Shown here piece after piece: positions 54,781-64,000 of a stretch of 64,000 bases of DNA (position 1 is the first letter of the stretch; each line of letters opens with the position of its first letter). Source of the DNA: Microdochium bolleyi (Eukaryota; Ascomycota; Sordariomycetes; Xylariales; Microdochiaceae); NCBI GenBank assembly GCA_001566295.1, contig KQ964246.1, forward strand, positions 186,001 through 250,000. Reading direction: 5' to 3'. The position numbers and the translations under genes were made by a program. The notes beneath the pieces were generated by a model. That model searched no databases. It saw nothing but the letters and a program-made list of their open reading frames with translations, and was not told the DNA's origin.

Positions 54781-55548
54781 TTACTGCAGCTTCCCGTAGA
54801 CATCCGCCCACTTCGCAACCTCATCCATCCCCTTCGCCGCAGCCTCCTTCTCCCGCGCCCCCTCCGAACTCCCACTGTTCCTACAGTGCCTCGCGACCGC
54901 CCTCGCCAACTCGATCCACGCCCTCGCCGCGTTCTGGCTCGCCGCGATATCCCCTCCGACGCCGCCCTTCATCTTGTCTGCGTCCCTCAGCACGGGTCTG
55001 ATCTTGCCCTGCGAGTTCACGACCCCTCTCCTCGCGGCCTTCAGCACAGCGACCAGATCCGCGGCCACCTGCTTCAGTTGCACCGCCTGCGTCGTCCCGA
55101 CCGCGGTCTTGGGCGGCCTAGCGCCGCGGAGCTTGTCCATCGCGCGCACGGCGTCGCGCAGCGCGCCCCCGACGTTCTGCAGGTGCGCGCGCGTGCTGCC
55201 GAGGGCGTCGCGCAGGGACTGCTGGGTCTTGGGGTCCGTGAGGGGCGGCCCGCCGCCGCCGCTGGAGGCAGCCTGCATTGTCTTTTTGATGAGGGCGGTG
55301 TTCTGTGGGACGGTGGAGGAGGCGTAGGAGGTCATGTCGGTGAGATAGCGGAGGTCTACGCCCGCCGCGGCTGCCGCCGGTACTGTCGCCGGTGCAGCGC
55401 GAGGAGTGATCCGAGAGTCGGGATTGAGGGCGGCGCATGAACCGTGGAAGTCGACAATGTCGAGTGGCTCACTCCTCATGTCTGGCGACGATGCAATAGC
55501 CGTAGCAGCTGTGACGGCCAGCAGATTGGTGAGGAGTAGAAGCTTCAT
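54781..55548 (-). CDS. Secreted Ala-rich helical protein of unknown function
   Basis: This is a single 255-residue exon from ATG 55548. The first 20 residues are a signal peptide (MKLLLLTNLLAVTAATAIAS). The mature protein is Ala/Gly-rich and mostly helical, with amphipathic stretches such as RDALGSTRAHLQNVGGALRD and QAVQLKQVAADLVAVLKAAR, and only two Cys (SCAALN and ARHCRN). The general look (secreted, helical, repeated hydrophobic heptads) recalls fungal hydrophobic-surface-binding or wall-associated proteins, but I cannot assign it to a named family. No transmembrane span or GPI signal is seen. Codon use is strongly GC-biased, like the intact genes around it. Confidence 0.7.
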   Translation of the reverse strand: MKLLLLTNLLAVTAATAIASSPDMRSEPLDIVDFHGSCAALNPDSRITPRAAPATVPAAAAAGVDLRYLTDMTSYASSTVPQNTALIKKTMQAASSGGGGPPLTDPKTQQSLRDALGSTRAHLQNVGGALRDAVRAMDKLRGARPPKTAVGTTQAVQLKQVAADLVAVLKAARRGVVNSQGKIRPVLRDADKMKGGVGGDIAASQNAARAWIELARAVARHCRNSGSSEGAREKEAAAKGMDEVAKWADVYGKLQ

Positions 55549-56342
55549 CGTGTGCTATCACGTCTTCTGGTTTAATGGTTGATCGAGAATTGTTCCGGCT
55601 TCATGCCATCCGGGTAGACGATGATAGACGGCTTTACGTGCGATTCACAAGAGCCCGAGCGCCACGAACATCTGCCACGCGCAAGCGGAGCGCAAGAAAG
55701 GGTCTAGAAAGAGGATGAGAAGTGTGTCACCTGCGAGGGAGACTTGGCGCTGGCCGAGAGTAGTCCGCAGACAGAATGGGCTTAGGAACAGAGCTGTCGA
55801 TGTTTTCGTCGCTTGGCTGAGGCGAGGCAGGACCAGAGGTGTGCATGTGTGTGTGTAAAATCTGCCACAGATAGCAAGCATGCATTTCTTCTGGTCGTCG
55901 TGGCATTGGGGCCTTAGAGTGAGACATAAGCTTTCTGAGCAATCCCTCATCCGGCGACCATCGCACAACTTGTTATTGGTGGGGCACACTTCGAACTTCA
56001 AGTGCTCTTCGCATCTTTGAGTTTGATGCCAAGGCCCTTGCTCGTAGCACCGCACGTTGAAGAAGACCGGTTCGGGAGACACTGTCGCCTCTCATCTCAG
56101 GACCTGCTGGAGTATCTGCAGGTATCATCAGGCCCGCGGAGAATCCAAAGGTTCCAATGGCTGGTGATATTGACATAAGACCCACCTCGTAGGACGGGGA
56201 GGAAAAAAAGTGAATACAAAAGAAAAAAAAAAAAAAGGGAAGAAGGCTACCGACCGCATTGCACAAGCCTCTATTGTTTGCAGCACATCTCGTCGGGGTT
56301 TCCCTACCTCTTCCAGGATGATCGGCAATGTGCCCAAAAAGC
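55549..56342. other. Intergenic with A-rich low-complexity tract
   Basis: Holds the promoter of the secreted protein gene and A-rich tracts around 56205-56240. Frames across it are short and unconvincing. Confidence 0.5.
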
Positions 56343-56348
56343 AAAAAA
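56343..56348 (-). terminator. RNA polymerase III terminator of the tRNA gene
   Basis: On the minus strand this is a run of six T, beginning seven bases after the tRNA discriminator base, which is the expected position and length for Pol III termination. Confidence 0.8.
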
Positions 56349-56354
56349 CAACTG

Positions 56355-56452
56355 CTCCCCCGGACAGGCTTGAACTGTCAACCTCCTGATGCCGGTACAC
56401 TCGAGACGAGCGAATAACAGTCAGACGCGCTAGCCAATTGCGCCACGGAGGA
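56355..56452 (-). tRNA. trnN(GUU): tRNA-Asn (GUU) with a 24-nt intron
   Basis: On the minus strand a full cloverleaf folds: acceptor stem TCCTCCG/CGGGGGA, D-arm GCGC..GCGC, anticodon stem TCTGA/TCAGG with loop CTGTTA + A (anticodon GTT), T-arm GACAG-TTCAAGC-CTGTC and discriminator G. A 24-nt intron (56414-56391) sits one base 3' of the anticodon, the standard position for eukaryotic nuclear tRNA introns. Exonic length is 74 nt. The A and B boxes are in place. The first acceptor pair is T-A, whereas eukaryotic tRNA-Asn usually begins with G-C, and the last anticodon-stem pair is a T-G wobble. The gene is probably functional. Confidence 0.92.
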
Positions 56453-57622
56453 CTAGTTGGAAACACAGAGACTTATCATCTATTGTAAATGCAGCAAATA
56501 ATACAGATCTTGGAGATGCCCCTGGAGATGGCGAAGCACGCTGCTGGCAGCACATGTCATCCTTGGAAGATTCTTCTTCGCGTGAAGATTTCGCTTCTTG
56601 GCAACCTTTTCTCACAAATAGCATTCCCAGGTCGTGGTAATGGCCAGCCGGAATGAGACTCTCGGACCACGCATCCGAAACGTCCCCAAAGGTTCGCCCC
56701 TGACTCATTGAGCAGTCCCTAAATGTGCACACTGACTCAAAGTCGGGATCTGGTGGCGGACGGATTGTGTGGGGTGCGGAGAAACTGGGGGCGGGGACCC
56801 TGCCTCGCCTGCCAGTCGGGTAACCAGACCCGGGGGCGACGGGAGCCAGGCTGAAGCCCAGCTTGCATGTAGATGGAACATGCAGAGGTTCTGCAGCTTT
56901 GTCCGGCAGTTCTGTTTTGCTGTGTTGGAAGAGTAGAAGTTTGTAGTCTGGTTTGCAGAAGTTGGGTGCCAGACTCGAACATGCTCCCGGCATTACGGAA
57001 GCCCGGAGACAACGACGCAGACGCTAGACATGCGGGCCGGTGTGGTGACCTGAAAGTCGCAGGGGCTGTTCCGCAGCCGCTGGGGCGAAGCCAGCCTATG
57101 GCGGTGCCTGGAGATGTCAGGAAAGGGACGCCCGCGGCTGTTCTCTGGAGGGGAGGATAAGGATTTCCTGCGACCGGGACGCTAAAAGAGGTCTCAGGGA
57201 CACTCAGGGCAGGCTTGGCGGCACGGAGGTGTGGGGGAGTTGGAGGAATTTCTAGGCTGTCGAGGCGGCCATGATCCTGGAGCATGACGAATTGAGTGAG
57301 TTGAAGGCGTGGGAACTGATGGCGGGGTCCGGCCACATGTGTGTAGCTTGGGACAGTCTTGAAGGCAGGCACGCCTGAACGGAGTGCCTCGAGCCTTCCG
57401 ACCCGCGGCCTGGACCGACTTTGGTTGGAGAAGACGTCCTGCTCAAATAACGGCCCCCTCCTGCTGGACGCACCCGTCGATTCCGTCTGCTCTCCCAAAC
57501 AACCCCAACACCTCGACTTCGACACAGCCTTCACAACCTCAGCCCGCAGGCGACGCTGGCCCGGAGAAGCAACACAACACAACCTCACCAGTGATCCGTG
57601 GAGACGGCACTCTCTCATCACC
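56453..57622. other. Intergenic; P450 promoter
   Basis: About 1.2 kb between the tRNA and the second P450. A long minus-strand frame crosses it but has no ATG-started or family-like protein. Nothing else is seen. Confidence 0.5.
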
Positions 57623-59461
57623 ATGGGGCTCGTCGAACTCATCCTCGACAACCTCAACCTGCACGTCGTCGCCCTCGGCACGGCTGGCGTGGTATGTTCA
57701 TCCTTCTTCTTCCCCCTCTCCTCGATCCTGCTTTCTTCATTGTCAGGAAAGCAATACTGACTTGCTCTTCTCCTAACACAGAGCTTTGCCTACATGGTAT
57801 GGCGGTGCATCTACAATGTCTACTTCCACCCGCTCGCCCGCTTCCCAGGCCCCTTCCTCGCCAAGATCTCGCCCGTCTACAGTATCTACGGCCTCTTCCG
57901 CGGCCGCTGGCCCTTTGACGTCCACCAGCTACACCTCAAATACGGCCCCGTCATCCGCCTCATGCCCTCGGAGCTCTCCTTCAGCACTGCCGGCGGCTGG
58001 CGCGACATCTACGGCCACCGCCAGGGTCACCCCCAGTTCCACAAGGACCCCATTCACGTCGGCTCCGTCCAGGACCTTCCCGGCAGCACCACCCTTACCA
58101 TGGCCAACGACGAGGAGCACTCCCGCCAGCGCCGCACTCTCAGCCACGCCTTCAGCCAGAAGGCCCTCCTCGAGCAGGAGACCATCATCCGCGGCTATGT
58201 CGATCTCATGGTCACAAAACTCTCCGCTTTCGCCGACAATCAGAAGGAGGTCAACATGTGCGACTGGTTTAGTGAGTGTTGTGATAATCTTCATTCCAGC
58301 CAACACCTCCACTAACCCTGGCAGACTTCACCACCTTCGACATCATCGGTGACATGGCCTTTGGCCGCCCCTTTGGCTGCCTGCGCGACGGCGTTTGGCA
58401 CGACTGGGTCTCGCTCATTACCCAAACCATCAAGGCTGGCGCTTTCGAGCAGGCCACCCGCCGCATGTTTCAGACGAACAGTTTCCTCCAGCGCCAACTT
58501 GTCAAGCTTATCCCTGCCGAGCTCCGGAGAAAGCGCTTCCAGCATCTCGAGCTGAGCACAGAGAAGTGCATGCAGTGAGCATCCATTCCATCGATGTCAA
58601 ATAACATCCTCTTGACTGACACAATGCAAACAGACGCATTGACGAAGGCCTGACCCGCGAGCACAATGACTTCCTGTACTACATTCTACGCGCCAACGAG
58701 AAGGGCGGTGTCCGCCAGAACGAAATCATCCTCAACAGTGCCCTCTTCATGTGAGTTTGGGTATGATACACCTCTCGTATTACCTATGTGCTGATTCTTC
58801 CATGCGCAGTGTCGCCGGTTCCGAGACAACAGCATCTCTGCTATCTGGGCTCCTCATGTGGTTGCTCCGCACACCTCACGCCTACGATCGCCTCACTCGG
58901 GAGATCCGCACCAGCTTCCCGCACTCGGCCAAAAACATGAAGTTCACCGAGCTCGCTGAGCTGCCATACATGAATGCCTGCATCGACGAGGCCCTGCGCA
59001 TCTTTCCGCCGATCCCGACTGGACTCACCCGTACTGTGCCCGAGGGCGGCGACACCGTCGACGGCGAGTGGCTCCCTGGTGGCATTACTGTGTCCGTGTA
59101 TTCGTGGTCAGCTACACACTCGCCCCGCAACTTCCACATGCCCGACGACTTTATCCCTGAGCGCTGGCTTGCCGAGGAGGCTGGTCCCGAGTTCGCCAAC
59201 GACCAGAAGGATGCCAGCCAGCCGTTCAGCCTGGGTCCCAGAGGCTGCATCGGCAAGCATCTGTCGTACCTTGAGCTGCGCCTTATCCTGGCTCACTTGT
59301 TGTGGCACTTTGACGTAGAGCGGTCCGACATTGACCTGCCTGTGAGTCAGAACAAAAAGTTCGACATCTGGGACCCCAGCGGCGACTGCAGGCACGTCAA
59401 GGCATTCAACACGTGGAACAAGCCGCCGCTGATGTGTAGACTTACGCACGTCAAGAGGTAG
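57623..59461 (+). CDS. Cytochrome P450, CYP65-like (isotrichodermin C-15 hydroxylase-like)
   Basis: Five exons (57623-57691, 57782-58271, 58325-58574, 58634-58750, 58810-59461) keep phase and give 525 residues. The short first exon encodes the membrane anchor, which continues as SFAYMVWRCIYNVYFHPLAR with the FPGPF hinge. The proximal core has GPVIRLMPSELSFS, the I-helix VAGSETTAS with its full acid-alcohol pair, the K-helix EALRIFPP, ERW, and the haem loop FSLGPRGCIGKHL with Cys455. This is the pattern of the large fungal group that includes trichothecene C-15 hydroxylases and other toxin or catabolic oxidases. No secondary-metabolite core enzyme is adjacent, so the substrate is open. All catalytic motifs are intact, unlike the P450 in the PKS cluster. 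Confidence 0.92.
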
Positions 59462-59991
59462 AGGCAGCGATGTAGGTATAGGCTGGGAAGTTCAAGACTT
59501 CATGATACACATTATCAGTCAAGAGGGGATGTGTGGGATGGATATGTACATAGGGGGATATTGGAGATTGGAAATGAATTTTGTAGTCGAGTAATCTTGG
59601 CAAGTCTCACTGAGGACAGTCCTCCAAAGATTCCACGCGGCAAAATGAGCAAACCTCCTGACCATGCCATCGCGGCCTTTGCCCACAATGGCTCCTCATA
59701 ACTCGTTGTACCCAATGGCATGCACAGCACGAGAGAGAGAAAAGAGAGGCATGAGGGACTCGATCCTTTAGAATTTCGATTCTATTCTATCTACACAATG
59801 ACCTATCGGTAGTCAAATATGCCCAAGCTGGAGCTTCCACGCTCGACGTTCTCCAAGACTAACAAGTCCAAGGCCCGATAATAACAATCGCCCATGACGC
59901 TGCGCACGACCATCGCCACGCCCCCATCTACAATACGAGGGCACACTTCGCGATTGACGACCACCACCACCACCACCAAGGAAAAACAACT
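59462..59991. other. Intergenic, convergent 3' ends
   Basis: The 3' regions of the P450 (+) and the oxygenase (-) meet here. A short ACC-repeat tract (about 59957-59975) is the only visible feature. Confidence 0.5.
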
Positions 59992-62121
59992 CTACGGAGC
60001 AGCCGGGGCACCGCCAGCGACGGCTACAGCAGGGGCGTGCATCCCGTGGAACCCGTGGCCGATGGCCCACTCGCACTCGGCGCGGCCGATCTCGGTCATG
60101 TCCCGCGCGTCCAGGCAGACGAGGTAGCTCGTCTTGCCGAGCCCGTCGAGCACGACGCTGAGCAGCACGCCGTCGTCCTCGTCCTGCTCCTGTTCCTGCT
60201 CGCCGTCGCCATCCCTTTCCTCTTTCCGCTTCTTACCGGGTTTTGTCGGCGTCCCCCACGACGCACCCCTCGGCCGCGGCACGAAGATGGCCTCGCCCGG
60301 AGTATGGCCCCGGGGGTTATCCCAGAACAGGCTCGTCTGGGTCTCGACGTCCGTCTTGGCGATGCTGTCGAGCAGCGCCGTCTTGCCCGTGTTGGGCAGC
60401 GTGTAGACGTACCGGTACCGCCGCGCGGCGCGGCGCGGGTTGATTGTGGGGAGCTCGCCCACGCGCGGCGCGCGGATCGCGCACACCCGCTCGCCGGGGC
60501 GGAACTGCCAGACCGGGTCGTTGCCACCGTTGCCGCTGAGGCCGGGGATCGGAATGTTCGGGAGGCTGGGGGCGATGCCTCGCACGGTGTCGGCGGCGTA
60601 GGTGGCTGCGGAGCTGACGGGCCACGGGACGAGGGTGGCCAGAAGGCCCTTGCTGTTCGAGGCGGGCTTGCGGTTGTAACCCTGGACGACAAACTTGTGC
60701 CGCACAAGCGTCGGCAGGCTGTTCCTACTCGTCTCGGTGTTGCCCCAGAACCCGGCGCGCGTGTGCTTCTCGCCGTCGCCCGTCTTGCCCGGCTGCGTCC
60801 CGCGGATCACGTCGAGCTCGAAGCTCCGGATCACGTCAAGCGTCGGGTACTCGAGCACGTCACAGAACAGGTCGACGTCCCCGGCGGCCCCCCCGGCGAT
60901 GCTGTCCTCGTCAAAGGCGTTGACGCTGTGGAAGAAGAACCCCGCGGCCGTCTCGAACGTGCCGACCACGCCGCGCCCGTGCCGTCGGTCCACGACGATC
61001 CACTTGCACCTCTTGCTCTCGTCGAACGGCTCGATGGCGTCGGCGATGTTGCGGTTCCACACCACGCTCAGGCCCATCTGCCCGATGTGCGTCGAGCCGA
61101 CGCACAGGATGACAAAGGACCGCGAGAGCAGGAACGAGTGCGCGTACGCGGGCGGCACGTCCGGCCTCGCGATGGTCGCGAGGATGTCGGTCGTGCCCGT
61201 CGCCGCGTTAACCCGGAACACGCGGTACGTCGAAGTCTTGCCCAGGTCCAGGTTGTAGTTGAACAGGTCGCCCGTGTCCCGGTCGACGTGGGCGTGCGCG
61301 CAGCTCATCGGGCCCCGGAGCGACGGGTGCAGGTCCTTCTGCTCCGCGAGCCCGATCGGCTCGAGCGTGTCCCGGTCGACCTGCTTCAATGTGCTGGAGT
61401 CTGTCGTCAGCCACACGCTCTTGACCCCGGAGCGGTGCCCGGACTCTGTGGTGGTGATGCCCTTCTTGAGCGGGTCCAGGCCGGGCAGGTTCGTCATGAC
61501 CGTCACGCACGAGTTGTCCTCGTCCGGGTCCCGGTGCGGAGCGCTGCCGTGCCGCCACACCGTCATGAACTTGCCCATCATCCCTACGCACGGGTCGCGG
61601 CGCTGTGAGAAGCTGATGTGCCGGTCCCTCGAGCCGTCCTGCTTGATCACCTCGATCAGCTTCTCGGCCTGCCGCCGCGACGAGTACTCGACTCGCACGG
61701 GGGCGTCCGGGTCAGTGGGGTCCGGGATGATCTCGAACTTGTGCGAGTGCGCGAAGCCGTCGAACCAGTGCGTCGTCCGGTACGGGCCATTGGCTGTGTC
61801 ATCGATGTCGTACTGGCCCGGCCCCGTGCGGAAGAGCGTGCCGGCGATCCAGGAGGGAAGATGGCCCTTGACCTTCAGCTCTACGGGGCCGCGGACCTCG
61901 GTGAGTCCTTCAAACTGTGGTGGAATATTTTGTCAGTATTCAGCGGGATATTTTCTAGCTACGGTCAGACTCACACCAGCTTCATTGGGCCAATCGTCGA
62001 AGTCCTGGGCGGCCAGGTCCTTGACGAGCTGCTCGAAGTCTTGATCTTGTGACTCGGGGCCACGGAGGCGGCCGTCTGGTTGCACCCTGCTGCTGCCTCG
62101 TGTTGATTTGGATTTCGCCAT
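59992..62121 (-). CDS. Carotenoid-cleavage-type dioxygenase (RPE65/lignostilbene oxygenase family)
   Basis: Exons 62121-61975 and 61914-59992, with a 60-bp intron, give 689 residues. The seven-bladed propeller family is clear from GHLPSWIAGTLFRTGPGQY, HWFDGFAHSHKF, CAHAHVDRDTGDLFNYN, AYAHSFLLSRSFVIL, FFFHSVNAFDED and the terminal IGHGFHGMH. The four iron-binding His are most likely His258, His308, His378 and His672. Such enzymes split carotenoids, apocarotenoids or stilbenes such as resveratrol at a double bond with a non-haem iron. No signal peptide is seen. An extra charged insert (about 610-630, rich in Glu, Asp, Gln and Lys, between two propeller strands) is specific to this copy. Carotenoid and stilbene substrates cannot be told apart here. 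Confidence 0.9.
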
Positions 62122-63880
62122 GATGATGGGAAGATTATGATTGATGTTGGGCACGCTTTCAAGCCGGTGGCACGTCTCTGAAGGACTGCAAAAGTTGAAC
62201 GCCAAAGAGGCCTCACGCCTGAAGAGCCGTCAGACGTCAAAGTCAGCTATTTATGTGCCAACGTGACACCCGAGATCAACACGCCAGAAACACACGCTTG
62301 CGACACAGAGTTCGAACCACAGTCGGTCCAACAGCCAATAGCCGGATCAGACCATGTTCATCACTCATGTCGCACAAAGCCAAGAAATAACAACAGTCGG
62401 GGTAAGTTTGGAGATTCAGCCCTGAAAGCATCCGCCCGGGGGGTTCTTTCAGGCCATGTCACCATCGGCGTCACACTAAGCGAAGCCACATGCACGCCCT
62501 CGAGGCCAGGAGCAGCACGTGTGTGTCAGGCACACACAGACATACAGCTACACCACGCCACGATATGCGTCTGCAGCTGGGACCACAGCGCTTGCTGCAT
62601 TGCATGGTGCTGTGAGGGCTGGTGGTGGTTGGATCGGACAGAAACGGTAGGTAGACGGAAGAAAGATGAAGGGCGGTCCAGACGTGTAGAAAATACGTAC
62701 CAGGTTCGAGCGCTACCTCGACAAGTCGCACAAGGCAACTGAGCTGAAAAACCTCGGTGTCGTGTTTGCGGTACACAAAAGGTGCAGCAGCTGAGAAGGC
62801 CCCCTTGCTCTTCACGATCCACGTTGTTGTGTGACCAGGCTTGCGGCTTCTGCGCAACTAGGCCGATTGGAACTGATGATCTGCAAGAAGTCAGCGACCT
62901 AGCAAACAATGCAAATGTTGTTGAAAGGGGGGAAAATGATGTCCGTCGAAATGGTTCGTTACCACCACCAGATTGTGTGTACTGAGCGGGTGTCCAGGAC
63001 GACACAGCGGGTTCTGGGACTCGGGGAAAGTGCAAGCGCAGAAGCAGCCGGAGCGCCCGGATCACTGGCCCAGCTTTTGGTTGCTGCTGCCTGCAGTTCT
63101 TCCCCATGGTGTAAACTTGCTCGTAGGTCAGGGTACGTACTGTGATAACCCAAGCACCACAGCCAAGCTTGCTTGTCCTGGGAGCTGGTAGCCGGGAGCC
63201 TCCGGGCAGCTGCCGTATGACGTCTCTCTGCCGATGTCTTTCGCGCACCGGGTCCGGGGATTCCGGTTCGTCAAAAGTGGCAGCAGGTCTTGCTCTCGCT
63301 CTTGCTTCTTGCTCTGGCCACTCGGTGCAGCTTGCCCGCTTCGCGAGATGAGGGGTCTCGTCGGGATGGAAAGAGAGAAAGGGCGTGTGCGGCTGTTGGT
63401 GCGTGGTGATCAGCACTCGGTCCCCCTCCCATCAAGGAAGAAAAAGACCAGCCAGATGCAACAGATGATGCATGGAGGACCGGGCGGATCCCGGCATGGC
63501 ACATGGCACATGGCACTTTCTAGCTCTAGGTTCAGCAATCGCATTCCGCCCCCGGCCCCGGGCTCGCTTGTCCGGCCCTGTGATTGGCTGCCGCCCCTGG
63601 TCCCTCGCGTGTGCAGCCGCAGTCATCAACGTCATGCAGTGCAATGGCCCCCGAGCACCCCCCCCTCCCTCTTCTCCGGCACAGAGCAGAACATCCAAAG
63701 CAACGCATGGCGAGAAACACTCTCCTGTGCAGAGTCAATTCGGCAACAGCAACGTCTAGAATGCGACATCTCCGGTACTCCTTCCTGCGCAACACAAGCA
63801 AAGCCAAAAATGGGTATAGATACTGCCAGGGCCGGTCCAAATAGCACAAATCTCGGATATATGCAACCCTTCCTCCCTCC
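62122..63880. other. Intergenic, no gene seen
   Basis: About 1.76 kb. A 296-residue minus-strand frame (62526-63416) starts at GTG, is rich in Arg, Ser and Pro, and has no family look, so I do not call it. CA-rich microsatellite-like bits occur near 62515-62545. Confidence 0.45.
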
Positions 63881-64000
63881 TCATGTCAACACCCACTCGC
63901 TCCCCCGCTTGACAAACTTGTCAAGCAACATGCCCAGGTCCGCCAGCACAAACCGGCAGATGTAGAAGCTGAAGAACTCGGCCGCGTGCCGCGTGCACAG
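63881..64000 (-). CDS. Unidentified protein, C-terminal 39 residues only
   Basis: A minus-strand frame enters from the right edge and ends at TGA (63883-63881). It reads LCTRHAAEFFSFYICRFVLA, then ADLGMLLDKFVKRGSEWVLT. The GC-rich codons and the amphipathic helix look like true coding sequence. The 5' part lies outside the window and I do not recognise the family. Confidence 0.5.
   Translation of the reverse strand: MCTRHAAEFFSFYICRFVLADLGMLLDKFVKRGSEWVLT

Noticed and set aside
56737..57681. 314-residue minus-strand open frame upstream of the second P450
   Set aside because: It overlaps the P450 start and promoter, begins at a non-ATG codon and shows no recognisable domain.
62526..63416. 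296-residue minus-strand open frame
   Set aside because: It starts at GTG, has an Arg/Ser/Pro-rich composition typical of a GC-rich shadow, and shows no family motif or splice context.
1..64000. CRISPR arrays, bacterial operons, ribosome-binding sites, rRNA genes
   Set aside because: No regularly spaced direct repeats or rRNA-like sequence seen, and the gene structures are eukaryotic.

Overview
The window reads as nuclear DNA of a filamentous ascomycete (Pezizomycotina, most likely a Sordariomycete). The reasons are short GT..AG introns of about 55-160 bp, GC-rich third codon positions in intact genes, a HET-domain relic, a cellulose-binding (CBM1) esterase relic whose stop codons look like RIP (C-to-T) damage, and fungal families throughout: DAK, AflR-type zinc cluster, highly reducing PKS, Dal5-like permease, CYP65-like P450.

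Layout. (1) 0-5.9 kb: a sugar-phosphate block with the 3' end of a class II ketose-bisphosphate aldolase, an RpiB-type isomerase, a dihydroxyacetone-kinase-family kinase and a divergent TIM-family isomerase. Kinase + TIM-like + RpiB-like is the enzyme set of erythritol/erythrulose catabolism, so this is probably a tetritol-use cluster. (2) 6.4-12.1 kb: a five-exon polytopic membrane protein, an F-box/ankyrin protein and an unrecognised 250-residue protein. (3) 12.5-22 kb: a gene-poor, partly decayed stretch with a possible small secreted protein, a frameshifted single-TM surface protein, an intact secreted Ser/Thr-rich Cys-rich protein, a broken HET gene and a RIP-damaged CE3 esterase with CBM1. 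(4) 22.1-24.3 kb: an L-amino-acid-oxidase-like flavoprotein. (5) 26.3-46.4 kb: a polyketide gene cluster with a P450, an MCT-type MFS transporter, an AflR-type Zn2Cys6 regulator, an alpha/beta hydrolase with a Cys nucleophile, a stand-alone LovC-like enoyl reductase and a 2,695-residue HR-PKS (KS-AT-DH-MT-[no functional ER]-KR-ACP). An SDR at 47.9 kb may belong. (6) 50.9-64 kb: a Dal5-like permease, a predicted pseudokinase, a secreted protein, an intron-containing tRNA-Asn, a second P450, a carotenoid-cleavage-type oxygenase and the 3' end of an unidentified gene.

How they may work together. In the left block, the kinase would phosphorylate L-erythrulose (or a related ketose) and the TIM-like and RpiB-like enzymes would convert the product to D-erythrose 4-phosphate; the aldolase could feed or drain this route. 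In the PKS cluster, the megasynthase lacks its own enoyl reductase and any release domain. The neighbouring trans-ER and hydrolase supply what is missing, the P450 (and perhaps the SDR) tailor the product, the MFS protein exports it, and the zinc-cluster protein regulates the set. An 8-base motif, TCGGACCG, recurs in the P450, hydrolase and PKS/ER upstream regions and in the regulator's intron.

All exon structures were worked out by eye from splice signals, reading phase and family resemblance; none has transcript support.
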